This document shows positions 1 through 9,368 of a stretch of DNA of 64,000 bases, piece by piece. Under the pieces are notes generated by a model. The model was not told the DNA's origin and did no database searches. It saw nothing but the letters and a program-made list of their open reading frames with translations. Origin of the DNA: Polynucleobacter rarus (lineage in GTDB: Bacteria; Pseudomonadota; Gammaproteobacteria; Burkholderiales; Burkholderiaceae); assembly GCF_003072505.1 (NCBI RefSeq), contig NZ_NTGB01000001.1, positions 508,820 to 572,819 on the forward strand, given 5' to 3'. Numbering within the stretch: position 1 is the first letter of the stretch; each line of letters opens with the position of its first letter. A program made the translations under genes and the position numbers.

Positions 1-445
1 CATACTTTTCAATATTGTTCATCATCTTTGATCTACCGGCAATAGAATAAGCTTGGCACGGAGGACCACCAATTAATACCCATTTCGATTGCCCCTTAAC
101 CCCAGATTTAATCCATCTATCAATATCTAAAGTGGGGGTAACTCCTAATGTTGCATTCCTTGCTTCATTTGTAGCTTCGTCAAAATGACTAGCAACTACG
201 ATATCTTTATAAAACTCTTGTCTTAAAATATGCCCAGTTATGAAGTCGTAGTAAGAATCTGGCACCCTATTTCCAAATGCCCTAAATAATGCCCTGAGCA
301 TTAGTGTTTGATATGCGCTTTGTTCTTTTTCGACTGAAAGTTTTAGCTTGAATGCAATTTCTCCATTCTTCCTTAAAGATGAGAAACCTTCTCCCAGCCC
401 CCCTGGCCCAGCAAACAAATCGATTACGGGTATTGGTTCTGACAT
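1..445 (-). CDS. DNA cytosine-5 methyltransferase, N-terminal part (cut by window edge)
   Basis: The reverse strand reads from an ATG at 445 off the left edge, giving the first 148 residues of a C5-cytosine DNA methyltransferase. Motif I (DLFAGPGGLGEGF, SAM binding) lies close to the N terminus. Motif IV with the catalytic cysteine (GGPPCQAYS) is near residues 125-133. The roughly 100-residue stretch between the motifs is longer than in small enzymes such as M.HhaI, which fits the larger-insert members of the family. The methyltransferase catalyses S-adenosylmethionine-dependent methylation of cytosine in a recognition sequence that cannot be read from this fragment. It faces away from the PLD/helicase genes across a 579-bp gap. 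A restriction partner, if any, would lie outside the window. It is distinct from the second C5 methyltransferase at 7451-8683. Confidence 0.9.
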   Translation of the reverse strand, partial: MSEPIPVIDLFAGPGGLGEGFSSLRKNGEIAFKLKLSVEKEQSAYQTLMLRALFRAFGNRVPDSYYDFITGHILRQEFYKDIVVASHFDEATNEARNATLGVTPTLDIDRWIKSGVKGQSKWVLIGGPPCQAYSIAGRSKMMNNIEKY

Positions 446-1024
446 TCCACGCCTTATATTATCTATGGTTGATCACAACTTTCCATAAATTGCTCAATGG
501 CTTTAATTAATTTTTAAGCTTTGGACTAATTTTAATTAGAATTTTAAATTTTAAAGCACATCTTAACATTTGATCAGAAAATGTTTGGTTTAATTTATAA
601 GGTCTTGAAATTCTCACCGTAAACATCCACAGGATAACTGGATATAGAAGTAGCTTTGGATTATCACAAGGTTAGAAAATCTTTTTAGTTAATAAAATTA
701 GAAATTTAAATGTGTTGGAAATATACTGTAATAGCCCCAACCGAACATAGTTTTTAAAGTATACGATTAGGCGTGAGTCTAGTCATATTACTAATAAAGC
801 GTTCGCTAGCGTAAAGATAAACCCTTTTTAATATCTTAACTGGAACATTTCTAGTGGAGTTAATTCTCTATGAACATCTCGTTGAGAGAAGCATAAGGAC
901 AGTCTGTATTTTGAATAATGGCAATGTTAAACCGATTGATGTATAAATCGTAAGAAAGCTAGGATCATCAAGTGAGCTTCTGAATTGATAGTCTATAGCT
1001 AATTACTGTAAATGAGTTAATCAA
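446..1024. other. intergenic region with IS relic
   Basis: This AT-rich gap lies between the divergent methyltransferase and the PLD-like gene. Apart from the IS-end relic at 727-789 I see no open frame or RNA gene I could support. Both flanking genes need promoters here, but none stands out. Confidence 0.5.
727..789 (+). mobile_element. orphan left end of IS2-group (IS3 family) element
   Basis: The sequence matches the left end of the intact IS at 27979-28048 almost base for base. It begins TGTAATAGCCCC, lacks six bases (TATTTC) and continues AACCGAACATAGTTTTTAAAG. It also keeps the IS subterminal hairpin (GATTAGGC-GTGA-GTCTAGTC), where two changes are G-U compatible. No transposase gene or right end follows; the next gene is the PLD-like gene. 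It is a decayed IS remnant or a deletion scar. Confidence 0.8.
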
Positions 1025-1965
1025 ATGATACTAAAATTTCACGCTCCCCATCCATGGCCCCAAATTAAAAAATATACCTCAAAACAAAAAAGTTGGGTAG
1101 CCGTACCTTTTTTAGGAAAAGGCTCTGCAATTGACCTACCAATGACTAAAGGAAGTGTGTTGGTTACTCGTTTTAATCGTGAGTCAATTAAGGCAGGACA
1201 AGTTAACCCATCAGAAGTTTTGAAATTAATTAATCGGGGCGTTCAAGTTTATAACTACTCGTCACTACATGCCAAAGTTTACGTATTAGGGCGAAGATTG
1301 TTTGTGGGATCCCCAAATGTATCTAAGACCTCCCAAGGCTTATCTGAAGCATGTATCGAAACCACAGATTTGGGGTTGATTAATGATGCAAAATTTTTCA
1401 TAAAGGAATTATGTGGTGATTTAATTACTGTTGAGTTGCCAAATCATCAATTCCACTTTATAAACAGGAAGACAGTTTTTTCTTTGGAGGCTCAAATTTA
1501 AATCAAAAAAAGAAAAAATCTAATAGGTCTCCGGTATGGATTGCGTCAGTTATAAGTGCGGATTGGTCTCAAGAAGCTATGGCAGTAGACAAGTTAGCTG
1601 TAGTGAAGGCAAATGAATTAATTCTTGATAAGGAAAAATTTAAGCTAGATAAAATATTTTGGGACGGTTCGGAGAATGTTTCAGTCGATGATTTGATAAG
1701 TTGGCGGTGGTCTAAGGGAAGAGGTTTTGAATTTCAGTGTCCCTCTAGAGTTATCTTAATTGAAGATATAAAAGAAACTGGCGAGAAATTAATCTATGTT
1801 GAAAAAATAAAAGGTGCAAAAAATATATCCTCTACAGTAGTTCGTAAGCAACTAAACCGAATCAACACTACTATTCTTTTTAGCGCTCATGGAGCAAGAA
1901 AAATTGCTTCTGAGCAAAAGGCTGTTGATTTTTTAAAGCTTTGGGCTCAATTTAGAGGCGATTAG
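1025..1965 (+). pseudogene. phospholipase D-like (HKD) nuclease gene, split by a -1 frameshift
   Basis: Two consecutive frames together make one PLD-family protein of about 310 residues. The first frame (1025-1501, 158 aa) holds the single HKD signature, SLHAKVYVLG followed by LFVGSPNVSKTS. The second frame is called from an ATG at 1579 but is open upstream of it, reading FGGSNLNQ, a lysine run, then SPVWIASVISADWSQEA. That segment matches the C-terminal half seen in full-length family members. Continuity is restored by a -1 shift at the run of six T at 1476-1481, where the upstream frame runs into a stop at 1499-1501. It could be a real mutation, a homopolymer sequencing error or, less likely, ribosomal slippage. 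HKD proteins with one motif act as dimers; many are defence nucleases. It sits 83 bp upstream of the helicase-nuclease gene in the same direction, with a terminator-like hairpin between. Confidence 0.7.
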
Positions 1966-1989
1966 GCTCATTCATTGAGCTTTCTTTTT
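1966..1989 (+). terminator. Rho-independent terminator-like hairpin
   Basis: GCTCA (1966-1970), a five-base loop and TGAGC (1976-1980) are followed by the T-rich run TTTCTTTTT. It begins on the stop codon of the PLD-like gene and could lower read-through into the helicase gene. An extended -10-like TGTTATGAT at 2011-2019 suggests the helicase has its own promoter. Confidence 0.45.
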
Positions 1990-2048
1990 GATTAAATAAT
2001 TACTTAATTTTGTTATGATTAAACAATTCTTTTTGTGAACTAATAAAA

Positions 2049-5000
2049 ATGCCAGAACCAAGAAATCTTTTGTGCCAAGTATTTGATTATATTGGTGAAC
2101 AATTAAAAAGTATTGATCCACGAGGTTTTAACTTAGCTAATCAAGTTGGTTGGAAAATCAAGGCATTAGATATTCAGAATAAGCCGGGTGTAACTTTAAA
2201 TATTCAGGTACCAGAAGATCATATTTGGTTACGTGTTAGTCGGTTAGAAGAGCAGCCCTCCCCAAGAATTACCAATGAAGAGTTCAAGGATTTAATCGAG
2301 GTCAGAGATAATCCTTTTTCCAAAGAACCTGAAATTATTGAGTCAGCGCTTCTTCAGAAAATTATTCAAAAATTTGGAGATGAATTTTCGCAAGAAGAGA
2401 GAGATAGGGAGTTAGTTCAACTACGAACCAGCTTAAAAGTATATTTAGATGCATATAAGCAAAATTGGCGGAGTTGGGCCTTAGCTGAAAAACCAAGGCG
2501 TGAAACAATCAAGTTGTATTCGGACTTATTTGCATTAAAAAATCAAATGGAGTCTGAAGAGGCTTCAAAACCTTCGGAATTAGTCTGGGGGATAGGCGTT
2601 TCAGCATGGAAAATGCAATATGAAGGTGGCTTATTTGATTACCAATACCCATTGATTACTCAGGCAGTTGAAATTTCTCTAGAAGAGAATATGGATATTG
2701 AACTTAGATCCAGGTCTCTAGAACCAAGAATTGAGATTGAACCTTTTATAGCCGCATCGATAGCTGGAGCTGCAGATCTTGAATATAGAGGTAAAGCTCA
2801 ATTAACAAGTAATCCAGAAAGGGTTCTGAATCCTTTTGACTCCTCGACCTATCAAGATGTACTTAAAATGCTTTCGGGAGGCATTCAAAGTAAAGGTACA
2901 TATGAAGAAACTATTGAGCCAAAAAACTTTCTTACCCCGACTGATAATTTCAACGTAACAGATTTGTGGGTAATTTTTACACGACCTAAAAACAATAGTT
3001 ACTTGCAAGCAGACTTGGAGCGTCTAATTAAAAAGTTAGAGGAAGGATGTGAGATTCCTTTAGGTTCCTTGGCATTAGTTACTCCTCCCTCGGATGACGT
3101 GGTTCGGTATGAAACCATTAATTTCAGAGGTGTATCTAGCCGGGGTAATGGTAGTGGATCAAAGCCAAAAGAATTATTTTTCCCTTTACCTTATAACCAA
3201 GAACAGGTAACCATAATTCAGCAATTAGAAAGTTCTCCAGGCGTTACTGTTCAAGGGCCACCAGGAACGGGTAAGACGCATACCATCGCAAATATTATTT
3301 GCCATTATTTAGCTACAGGTAAACGGGTATTAGTAACATCTAAGGGGGAACCAGCCTTAAAGGTTTTGCAAGAAAAAATCCCAGAAGATGTTCGTCATTT
3401 AACCGTCGCTTTGTTGACGAATGACCGTCAGGGTATGGCGCAGTTTGAGAAGTCTATTAGTTCAATTCAACATGGCGTTTCACAAATTCATCCCCAAATT
3501 GCTAGAGAAGAAATTGACATCTTAAAAAATAAGATTGATTTAGTTCATTCTGAATTAATAAAAATTGACCGAAGGGTTGATGAAATTGCTTTAGCTCAGT
3601 TATCTGACGTTGAGGTTGATGGTCAAAAGTTGAGAGCACAAAAAATGGCTGACCTTGTTGTTAGTGGACAAGATTTATTTGGATGGTTCCGTGATGAATT
3701 AACTCTTGATCAATCAAATGCTATTCCTATTGATTTAGATCAAGAGAACAGACTGAGAGACGCAAGACGATTCTTAAAAAATGATATTACTTATTTAGAT
3801 GTAAAAGTTCCTGTTACTGAATCTCTTCCAACTATTGATGAAATCGCAAAACTTCACGAGACTCTTTCAAAAATTAAAGAATTGAATGAAAGTGAGTCTT
3901 CCGGCAAGCTTTTACCTATTACTTCTTCTACAGAGGAAATCTTTGAAGTTATAAGGCGGATGTTACTTGACTTAGAAAAAGCTAGAGAAATTGCTTTAGA
4001 TTTTGAAACGGAAGAAAATTCATGGCCATTTTTACTTAGAAAGTCTCTGCGTAATCCATCATTTAATGCTGAAAAACTAGCTCTTGAGGCGTTATTTAAT
4101 GAAATTGATCATCTAATTAATGCCCGTTTAGAGTTTCTTCAGAAGCCAATTGATTTTCCTGAGGAGGGAATAAGATCCGCAAAGGTTAAACAGGCAATTA
4201 TTAAAGCCATATCAAATGGTAAGCCATTTTCTTTGTTTTCATTTATTGGGAATGGAGATATTAAAAAACTAGTTACTGTTATTCGAGTTTCTGGTTTGCC
4301 TCCAAGCAGCCAAGAAGATTGGGCACATATTAAAAAATATTTAGATTTAGATGAAAAGTTAATAACATTTACCACTCGTTGGAATCAAATAGCTGATTCT
4401 TTAGGTATTCCTCAACTTGAGGGTGGTATTTTATTTTTGAGAAATATTGAGCGCATGGCATTACTCGCCAAGAAAGCTCATGATTTAGCAACAAACTATG
4501 ATAAATCTCTCTCAAGGTATGCTGAAAAGATATTTAAGAATCCTCCTTTAATTGAGTTACATGGAGGATTAAACGATTTAAATGTTGTTCGCCAACATTT
4601 AAATCAACATTTATTTAAACAGTCTTTAAATCAAGCGACTATAAACTTAAGAATACTTCAGGCAAAACTCTCCGATTGTTCGGGTGATATTACCGAGAAA
4701 TTAAAGGTTTTTACTGAAAAGATTCTTGGCGATAAAGATTTGCCACAAATAACCGTGACGTCTCAATATGCAAATCTTATTGCTGAACTTAAACGCGTTA
4801 ATGGTTTAAGTAGTTATTTAAAAACAATTAGTGAATTAAGTAAATATATTCAGAACTCCGGAGGCATTAAGCTTGCTCAAAAATTAAGAACTGACCCTGT
4901 TGATCAATCAGATCAAGATTTGGCATTGCCTTTGAATTGGCGTGAGGCTTGGAATTGGGCTAGAATCCGAAATTATTTGGATCAAATTGAAGCAAGGTCT

Positions 5001-7346
5001 GAATTAGTTGAAATGTATGCAAAAAGACGTGCAGCTGAGCTTAATTTAGCTAGACTTTACAAGGAAATGGTTGCAAAAGAAGCATGGCTATCAACTAAAA
5101 ATAATGCTTCTCCGCGAGTTCTACAAGCATTATCTGGTTATGCAACTGCTATTAAAAGAATTGGCAAAGGAACTGGGACTAATGCACCTCGATATAGAAG
5201 AGATGCTAGAACGGCCATGTTAGATGCACAAGGAGCTATTCCTTGTTGGATTATGAGTCATGGCAAGATATCTGAATCTATGCCATCTGAATTTGGAGTC
5301 TTTGATTTGGTTATTGTTGATGAAGCTAGTCAATCCGACTTATTAGCTTTACCTGCAATTGTGAGAGGTAAGAAAGTCTTAGTTGTCGGAGATGATAAGC
5401 AGGTATCGCCCGATGCTGGATTTATCAAGTCGACTCATATCGATAATTTGATTAATCGATTTTTGAGGGACATGCCCTATAAACAAAACATGACACCTGA
5501 AAGTTCTTTGTACGATTTGGCCGCCAGGGTATATGCTGGTAATCAAGTGATGTTAAGAGAGCACTTTAGATGCGTGCCAGCAATTATTGAGTATTCGAAT
5601 AAAACTTTTTATCAACATGAAATTCTTCCATTAAGAATACCGAAAGCTACCGAGAGGTTAGACCCTCCCTTGGTCGATGTATACGTTACCGAAGGTCTTA
5701 AGAGTGATCGAAACACCAATCGACTTGAAGCCGAATTCATCGCTGAAGAAATAGGGCTGATTCTTGCAAATCATGAAATGCAAGAAAGAACAATTGGAGT
5801 TGTTTCTCTTCTCGGTTTTGAGCAAGCTAAGTTGATAGATTCAATTGTTCGTGAGAGATATTCTGCGGCTGAGTTAATGAAGAGAGATTTTGCTTGTGGA
5901 GATGCAAAAACTTTCCAAGGTAGTGAGAGAGATATTGTTTTTTTGTCGATGGTTATTGATAGAAACTCATCATATGCCTTGTCAGGTAATCAATATGAAC
6001 AAAGATTCAACGTTGCAGCTAGTCGAGCAAGAGATCGTATGTATTTAGTTAGATCGATTCAATTCGATGAGCTTTCCGCTAAAGACTTAAGGCGAACATT
6101 GTTGGAGCATTTTGATAAGCCATTAGTTGCAGATATTAAAGATACTGCTGAGTTAATTGATCTTTGTGAAAGTGGATTTGAGAGAGAAGTTTTCAAACTC
6201 CTATCAGATAAGGGATACAAAGTTACTCCCCAAGTGAAGTCTGGTTCATTTAGTATCGATATGGTTGTTGAAGGTGCAGGAGATGCTCGACTTGCTATCG
6301 AGTTGGATGGGGATGATTTTCACGGCCCCGAACGCTGGCAAGCTGATATGACAAGACAAAGAATACTCGAGAGAGCCGGTTGGGAATTTTGGCGTTGTTT
6401 TGCATCGACTTGGTCATTAAATAAAGATATGGTTTTTAACGAACTTATTAATGAGCTGACGTCTAGAGGTATTCAGCCTTTAGGAGCTTTAACTTCTATA
6501 CCAAGCCTTGTTTTGAAGAGAACTTGGGTTTTTGGGTCAAAGACTTCTAATCCTGAAACTGAGGTGGAAGTTGTGAGTGATTCCCCATCAATTAAGTTAT
6601 CTATTGACAAGGTGGAAGAGGTCATCGAAAATTCGCCACTCACATTTAGTGACGAAAATTTGAATGTTGATCCTCAATCGAATCAAGATGGTAGTTCTGA
6701 AATATCCGCTTCTGAAGAGTTAGAGAAGATAAAAGCACTTGCAGTTGGTGATATTGTTTCACATCCCAAGTTTGGAGAAGGGCGAATTTTAGCCCTGAAT
6801 GGTGATGAACCGAGTTCTAAAATTGACATTTACTTTGAGTCTTTCGGCAAAAAAACTCTTGTACTAGACTTTGCCAAACTAAGGGATTCTAATGGAGATG
6901 AGGTCATTTCAAAATATTTTAAAAAAAAAGTTAAAGAATTAGGTCAGCCCGAATCGATTCTCATGGAAGAGAATACTTCCGAGGTAAAAATGAGCCAACC
7001 CATTCCTGTCATTCCATTAGAATCACTTCCAAAAAATAACAAAATTTATACTGAAGTTGAAGAAGGTTCTTTAACAATTGAATATTTAGAAAAAACTGAT
7101 CCAAGCATGGAATTACCTGTTGAAGACCCTCTACAACAGATAAAAGAAAATGCTCATAAAGTTATATTTTCAAGAAGAGACCTTTCAACAATTATCTTTT
7201 TTTTATCTTCTGTGGGTATTCGAGTGGAAGAAATTTCCCCTGATAGTTTTCAAATTGAATCTAACGAGCAGTTCATTGACCAAGAAGAACTGCATAATTT
7301 CTCAATGCAATTAGCATTAAAACATTTAAGTGAAATTTCCAGCTAA
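2049..7346 (+). CDS. large SF1 (COG1112/UPF1-like) helicase with C-terminal Vsr/PD-(D/E)XK nuclease and Tudor-like domain
   Basis: This 1765-aa cytoplasmic protein has a helicase core interrupted by a long helical insertion. Walker A (GPPGTGKTHT) is near residue 400, Walker B (LVIVDEAS) near 1087 and GDDKQVSP near 1114. The C-terminal RecA-like motifs follow: TFQGSERDIVF near 1287 and NVAASRARDR near 1320. Residues about 1370-1455 look like a Vsr/MTES_1575-type nuclease: REVFKLLSDKGY, then FSIDMVVEG and LAIELDGDDFHG, ending with a Trp-rich GWEFWRCFASTW. Residues about 1558-1610 (VGDIVSHPKFGEGRIL...TLVLDFAKL) resemble the Tudor-like C-terminal domain of UvrD/PcrA. Helicases with this nuclease are recurrent in bacterial defence islands. 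With the PLD-like gene upstream the content recalls Mokosh (helicase plus PLD nuclease), although no kinase domain is visible. The exact system is not assigned. Confidence 0.85.
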   Translation: MPEPRNLLCQVFDYIGEQLKSIDPRGFNLANQVGWKIKALDIQNKPGVTLNIQVPEDHIWLRVSRLEEQPSPRITNEEFKDLIEVRDNPFSKEPEIIESALLQKIIQKFGDEFSQEERDRELVQLRTSLKVYLDAYKQNWRSWALAEKPRRETIKLYSDLFALKNQMESEEASKPSELVWGIGVSAWKMQYEGGLFDYQYPLITQAVEISLEENMDIELRSRSLEPRIEIEPFIAASIAGAADLEYRGKAQLTSNPERVLNPFDSSTYQDVLKMLSGGIQSKGTYEETIEPKNFLTPTDNFNVTDLWVIFTRPKNNSYLQADLERLIKKLEEGCEIPLGSLALVTPPSDDVVRYETINFRGVSSRGNGSGSKPKELFFPLPYNQEQVTIIQQLESSPGVTVQGPPGTGKTHTIANIICHYLATGKRVLVTSKGEPALKVLQEKIPEDVRHLTVALLTNDRQGMAQFEKSISSIQHGVSQIHPQIAREEIDILKNKIDLVHSELIKIDRRVDEIALAQLSDVEVDGQKLRAQKMADLVVSGQDLFGWFRDELTLDQSNAIPIDLDQENRLRDARRFLKNDITYLDVKVPVTESLPTIDEIAKLHETLSKIKELNESESSGKLLPITSSTEEIFEVIRRMLLDLEKAREIALDFETEENSWPFLLRKSLRNPSFNAEKLALEALFNEIDHLINARLEFLQKPIDFPEEGIRSAKVKQAIIKAISNGKPFSLFSFIGNGDIKKLVTVIRVSGLPPSSQEDWAHIKKYLDLDEKLITFTTRWNQIADSLGIPQLEGGILFLRNIERMALLAKKAHDLATNYDKSLSRYAEKIFKNPPLIELHGGLNDLNVVRQHLNQHLFKQSLNQATINLRILQAKLSDCSGDITEKLKVFTEKILGDKDLPQITVTSQYANLIAELKRVNGLSSYLKTISELSKYIQNSGGIKLAQKLRTDPVDQSDQDLALPLNWREAWNWARIRNYLDQIEARSELVEMYAKRRAAELNLARLYKEMVAKEAWLSTKNNASPRVLQALSGYATAIKRIGKGTGTNAPRYRRDARTAMLDAQGAIPCWIMSHGKISESMPSEFGVFDLVIVDEASQSDLLALPAIVRGKKVLVVGDDKQVSPDAGFIKSTHIDNLINRFLRDMPYKQNMTPESSLYDLAARVYAGNQVMLREHFRCVPAIIEYSNKTFYQHEILPLRIPKATERLDPPLVDVYVTEGLKSDRNTNRLEAEFIAEEIGLILANHEMQERTIGVVSLLGFEQAKLIDSIVRERYSAAELMKRDFACGDAKTFQGSERDIVFLSMVIDRNSSYALSGNQYEQRFNVAASRARDRMYLVRSIQFDELSAKDLRRTLLEHFDKPLVADIKDTAELIDLCESGFEREVFKLLSDKGYKVTPQVKSGSFSIDMVVEGAGDARLAIELDGDDFHGPERWQADMTRQRILERAGWEFWRCFASTWSLNKDMVFNELINELTSRGIQPLGALTSIPSLVLKRTWVFGSKTSNPETEVEVVSDSPSIKLSIDKVEEVIENSPLTFSDENLNVDPQSNQDGSSEISASEELEKIKALAVGDIVSHPKFGEGRILALNGDEPSSKIDIYFESFGKKTLVLDFAKLRDSNGDEVISKYFKKKVKELGQPESILMEENTSEVKMSQPIPVIPLESLPKNNKIYTEVEEGSLTIEYLEKTDPSMELPVEDPLQQIKENAHKVIFSRRDLSTIIFFLSSVGIRVEEISPDSFQIESNEQFIDQEELHNFSMQLALKHLSEISS

Positions 7347-7420
7347 TTACTTTCGGAATTCTAAACATATTTAGTGTTCGCCAACTATAAAGTAGACTTG
7401 ATAATAAAAAGAATGTAAAA

Positions 7421-7450
7421 TAGTAACCATTGCATAGGCAAAGGTTACTA
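7421..7450 (+). promoter_or_regulatory. inverted repeat directly before the methyltransferase start (candidate operator)
   Basis: TAGTAACC (7421-7428) and GGTTACTA (7443-7450) are perfect 8-bp inverted arms separated by 14 bp. The right arm abuts the ATG at 7451 and covers the likely ribosome-binding site. The downstream protein starts with a MerR/excisionase-type helix-turn-helix, so binding here would allow the methyltransferase to repress its own synthesis. Autoregulation by HTH-bearing C5 methyltransferases is known in other restriction-modification systems. Confidence 0.55.
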
Positions 7451-8683
7451 ATGATCCTAACTTCATCACACATTTCAATATCTGACGCAAGCGAAAAGCT
7501 TGGCGTTTCTCTTGATACCATTCGTCGTTGGGAGAAGAAGGGCTTAATTAAGGCTCATCGGTCTAGTTCTGGCCACCGCTATTTTGATAAGCAAGAATTG
7601 GATAGGTTATTAGCCAAAAATAGCGGGAATGGCGATGTTGGATATAAGGTTTTAAAGGCTAAAAAGAAGTCTGGATACTCTGTTGTTGAACTATTTGCAG
7701 GTGCTGGAGGATTAGCCCTAGGTATGGAAAATGCAGGCTTAGCTTGTAACTTGCTTGTCGAAATAGATAAAAAGGCGGCAGAGACTTTAAAAATCAATCG
7801 TCCTAAGTGGAATGTTGTTGCTGAAGATATAGCAAAGGTTGATTTTAAGAAAACTCAAGCGGATGTTGTAGCGGGTGGTTTTCCTTGCCAAGCTTTTAGT
7901 TATGCCGGTAAAAGAATGGGTTTTGAAGACACAAGAGGAACTTTATTTTTTGAATATGCTCGCGCAGTAAAAGAAATTAATCCTAAAGTGATTCTTGGTG
8001 AGAATGTTAAAGGCTTAGAGAGGCATGATAATGGACGAACGCTTCAGACAATGCTTGACGTGTTGGATGAGCTTGGCTACGATGTGGCTTATAGGGTACT
8101 GCGCGCTCAGTATTTCGATGTGGCACAAAAGCGTGAGAGATTGGTCATCTTCGGAATAAGAAAAGATTTAAAGCATTTAATTGCTTTCCCAAAAGAACAA
8201 AACTATACAGTTAGTATGCGAGAAGTTCTGCGTGGAGTGCCACCAGCAAGTGGTCAAAACTACACTACTGAAAAAAAGAAAATTATGGAATTAATCCCTG
8301 AAGGAGGATATTGGAGAGATTTGCCGATGGATCTTCAGAAGAAATATATGGGGGCAAGTTTTTACCTCGGAGGCGGTAAGACCGGTATGGCTAGAAGATT
8401 GTCATGGGATGAACCCTCACTAACCCTTACTTGTAACCCAGCTCAAAAGCAAACTGAACGCTGTCACCCAAGCGAAACTAGACCATTAAATGTTAGAGAG
8501 TATGCTCGTATTCAATCATTTCCTGATGAGTGGCAATTCTCAGGTTCAACTGCATCGCAATATAAGCAAATTGGAAATGCAGTACCAGTCAATCTTGGTT
8601 ATCACATTGGTAAAGCAATTATTGCAATGTTGTCTAACTCTTACGATGAGAAGTCTTTAGTTTTGGAATATAAGCTGTGTTAA
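7451..8683 (+). CDS. C5-cytosine methyltransferase with N-terminal MerR-like HTH (Eco47II-type R-M, predicted GGNCC)
   Basis: An HTH fused to a C5 methyltransferase. The first ~50 residues (SISDASEKLGVSLDTIRRWEKKGLI, then HRYFDKQELDRLL) form a MerR/excisionase-like DNA-binding domain. Then come motif I (VVELFAGAGGLALGM), motif IV with the catalytic Cys (GGFPCQAFSYAGKR), motif VI (ILGENVKGL), motif VIII (QKRERLVIFG) and the C-terminal motifs IX-X (RLNVREYARIQSFP-like and QIGNAVPVNLG). A TTG start at 7430 is possible, but ATG at 7451 is better placed: the AAAGG Shine-Dalgarno lies just upstream and the HTH stays complete. The converging neighbour is an Eco47II-family endonuclease, so methylation of GGNCC is the expected specificity (inference). 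The last 50 bp overlap that gene tail to tail. Confidence 0.9.
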   Translation: MILTSSHISISDASEKLGVSLDTIRRWEKKGLIKAHRSSSGHRYFDKQELDRLLAKNSGNGDVGYKVLKAKKKSGYSVVELFAGAGGLALGMENAGLACNLLVEIDKKAAETLKINRPKWNVVAEDIAKVDFKKTQADVVAGGFPCQAFSYAGKRMGFEDTRGTLFFEYARAVKEINPKVILGENVKGLERHDNGRTLQTMLDVLDELGYDVAYRVLRAQYFDVAQKRERLVIFGIRKDLKHLIAFPKEQNYTVSMREVLRGVPPASGQNYTTEKKKIMELIPEGGYWRDLPMDLQKKYMGASFYLGGGKTGMARRLSWDEPSLTLTCNPAQKQTERCHPSETRPLNVREYARIQSFPDEWQFSGSTASQYKQIGNAVPVNLGYHIGKAIIAMLSNSYDEKSLVLEYKLC

Positions 8684-9368
8684 AGAACTTCTTGGCTTCG
8701 TCAATTCCGCCCATTGTTACATTGGCTCGACAGTCTTTTATAACTTGTGGAATTGCATTGAATATTTGTTCTAAAGCATCATCCACCCCGGTGACTAATT
8801 TGTAAAACCGAAGACCATCAATTTGAATGATATTTGGATTTGGGTCACATTTTGTCCCAGTTTTTTTATCAGAAGGTGTAAATACCTTTTCATAACCGTT
8901 TGAGGTACTAGGAATAATTTCTACATAGTAAGCTTTATAGCCTTTATAAATACTGGTTTTAGGCATAATTAGGCTTTCTAATTCTTTGTATGTACCAACT
9001 TTGTCTGAACCTTTTACGGTGTTGTGTTTGTTTTTAACTTCAGCGATGATTTTTAAGTCAGTATTTACGAGATCAACCACATTACCTTTTTTTAAATCTT
9101 GCCAATTACCCACAGAGCCAAGAATCTTTTGATGAAGAAGACCTATGTCATTTGATAAAGATTTTTGTACTTGTCGGCTCTTTTCACTTTTGACCCATTC
9201 TTCAAAATTCATGTCAAAACTTGCCATTTCCATCAGCATAGAGAAGGGATCAATCACATTTCGGTCAAAATCTTGCGTTGCTTTGATTTTGGCGGTATCG
9301 CCAATTGCTAATAGTTCACTAACAATTTCTTTAAAGCGCTGGTCAGAAATGAATGAAACATAAGCCAT
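8634..9368 (-). CDS. Eco47II-family type II restriction endonuclease
   Basis: The 244-aa protein follows the Eco47II family pattern through its whole length: a SFISD start, NVIDPFSMLMEMASFD, then RQVQKSLSNDIGLLHQKILGSVG. The catalytic core reads VVDLVNTDLKIIAEVKNKHNT, giving the D...ExK nuclease triad. VEIIPSTSNGYEKVFTPSDKKT and the QIDGLRFYKLVTGVDDALEQIF segment near the C terminus complete the match. Eco47II cleaves GGNCC, so this enzyme probably cuts the same site and is protected by the methyltransferase at 7451-8683. The start ATG at 9368 has a GGTGAA ribosome site. Its 3' end overlaps the methyltransferase by 50 bp, an unusually tight convergent arrangement that could make the two transcripts antisense to each other. 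Confidence 0.9.
   Translation of the reverse strand: MAYVSFISDQRFKEIVSELLAIGDTAKIKATQDFDRNVIDPFSMLMEMASFDMNFEEWVKSEKSRQVQKSLSNDIGLLHQKILGSVGNWQDLKKGNVVDLVNTDLKIIAEVKNKHNTVKGSDKVGTYKELESLIMPKTSIYKGYKAYYVEIIPSTSNGYEKVFTPSDKKTGTKCDPNPNIIQIDGLRFYKLVTGVDDALEQIFNAIPQVIKDCRANVTMGGIDEAKKFFNTAYIPKLKTSHRKS

Noticed and set aside
7430..7450. TTG start extending the HTH-methyltransferase by seven residues
   Set aside because: The ATG at 7451 has AAAGG upstream and begins at the HTH; the extension falls inside the inverted repeat.
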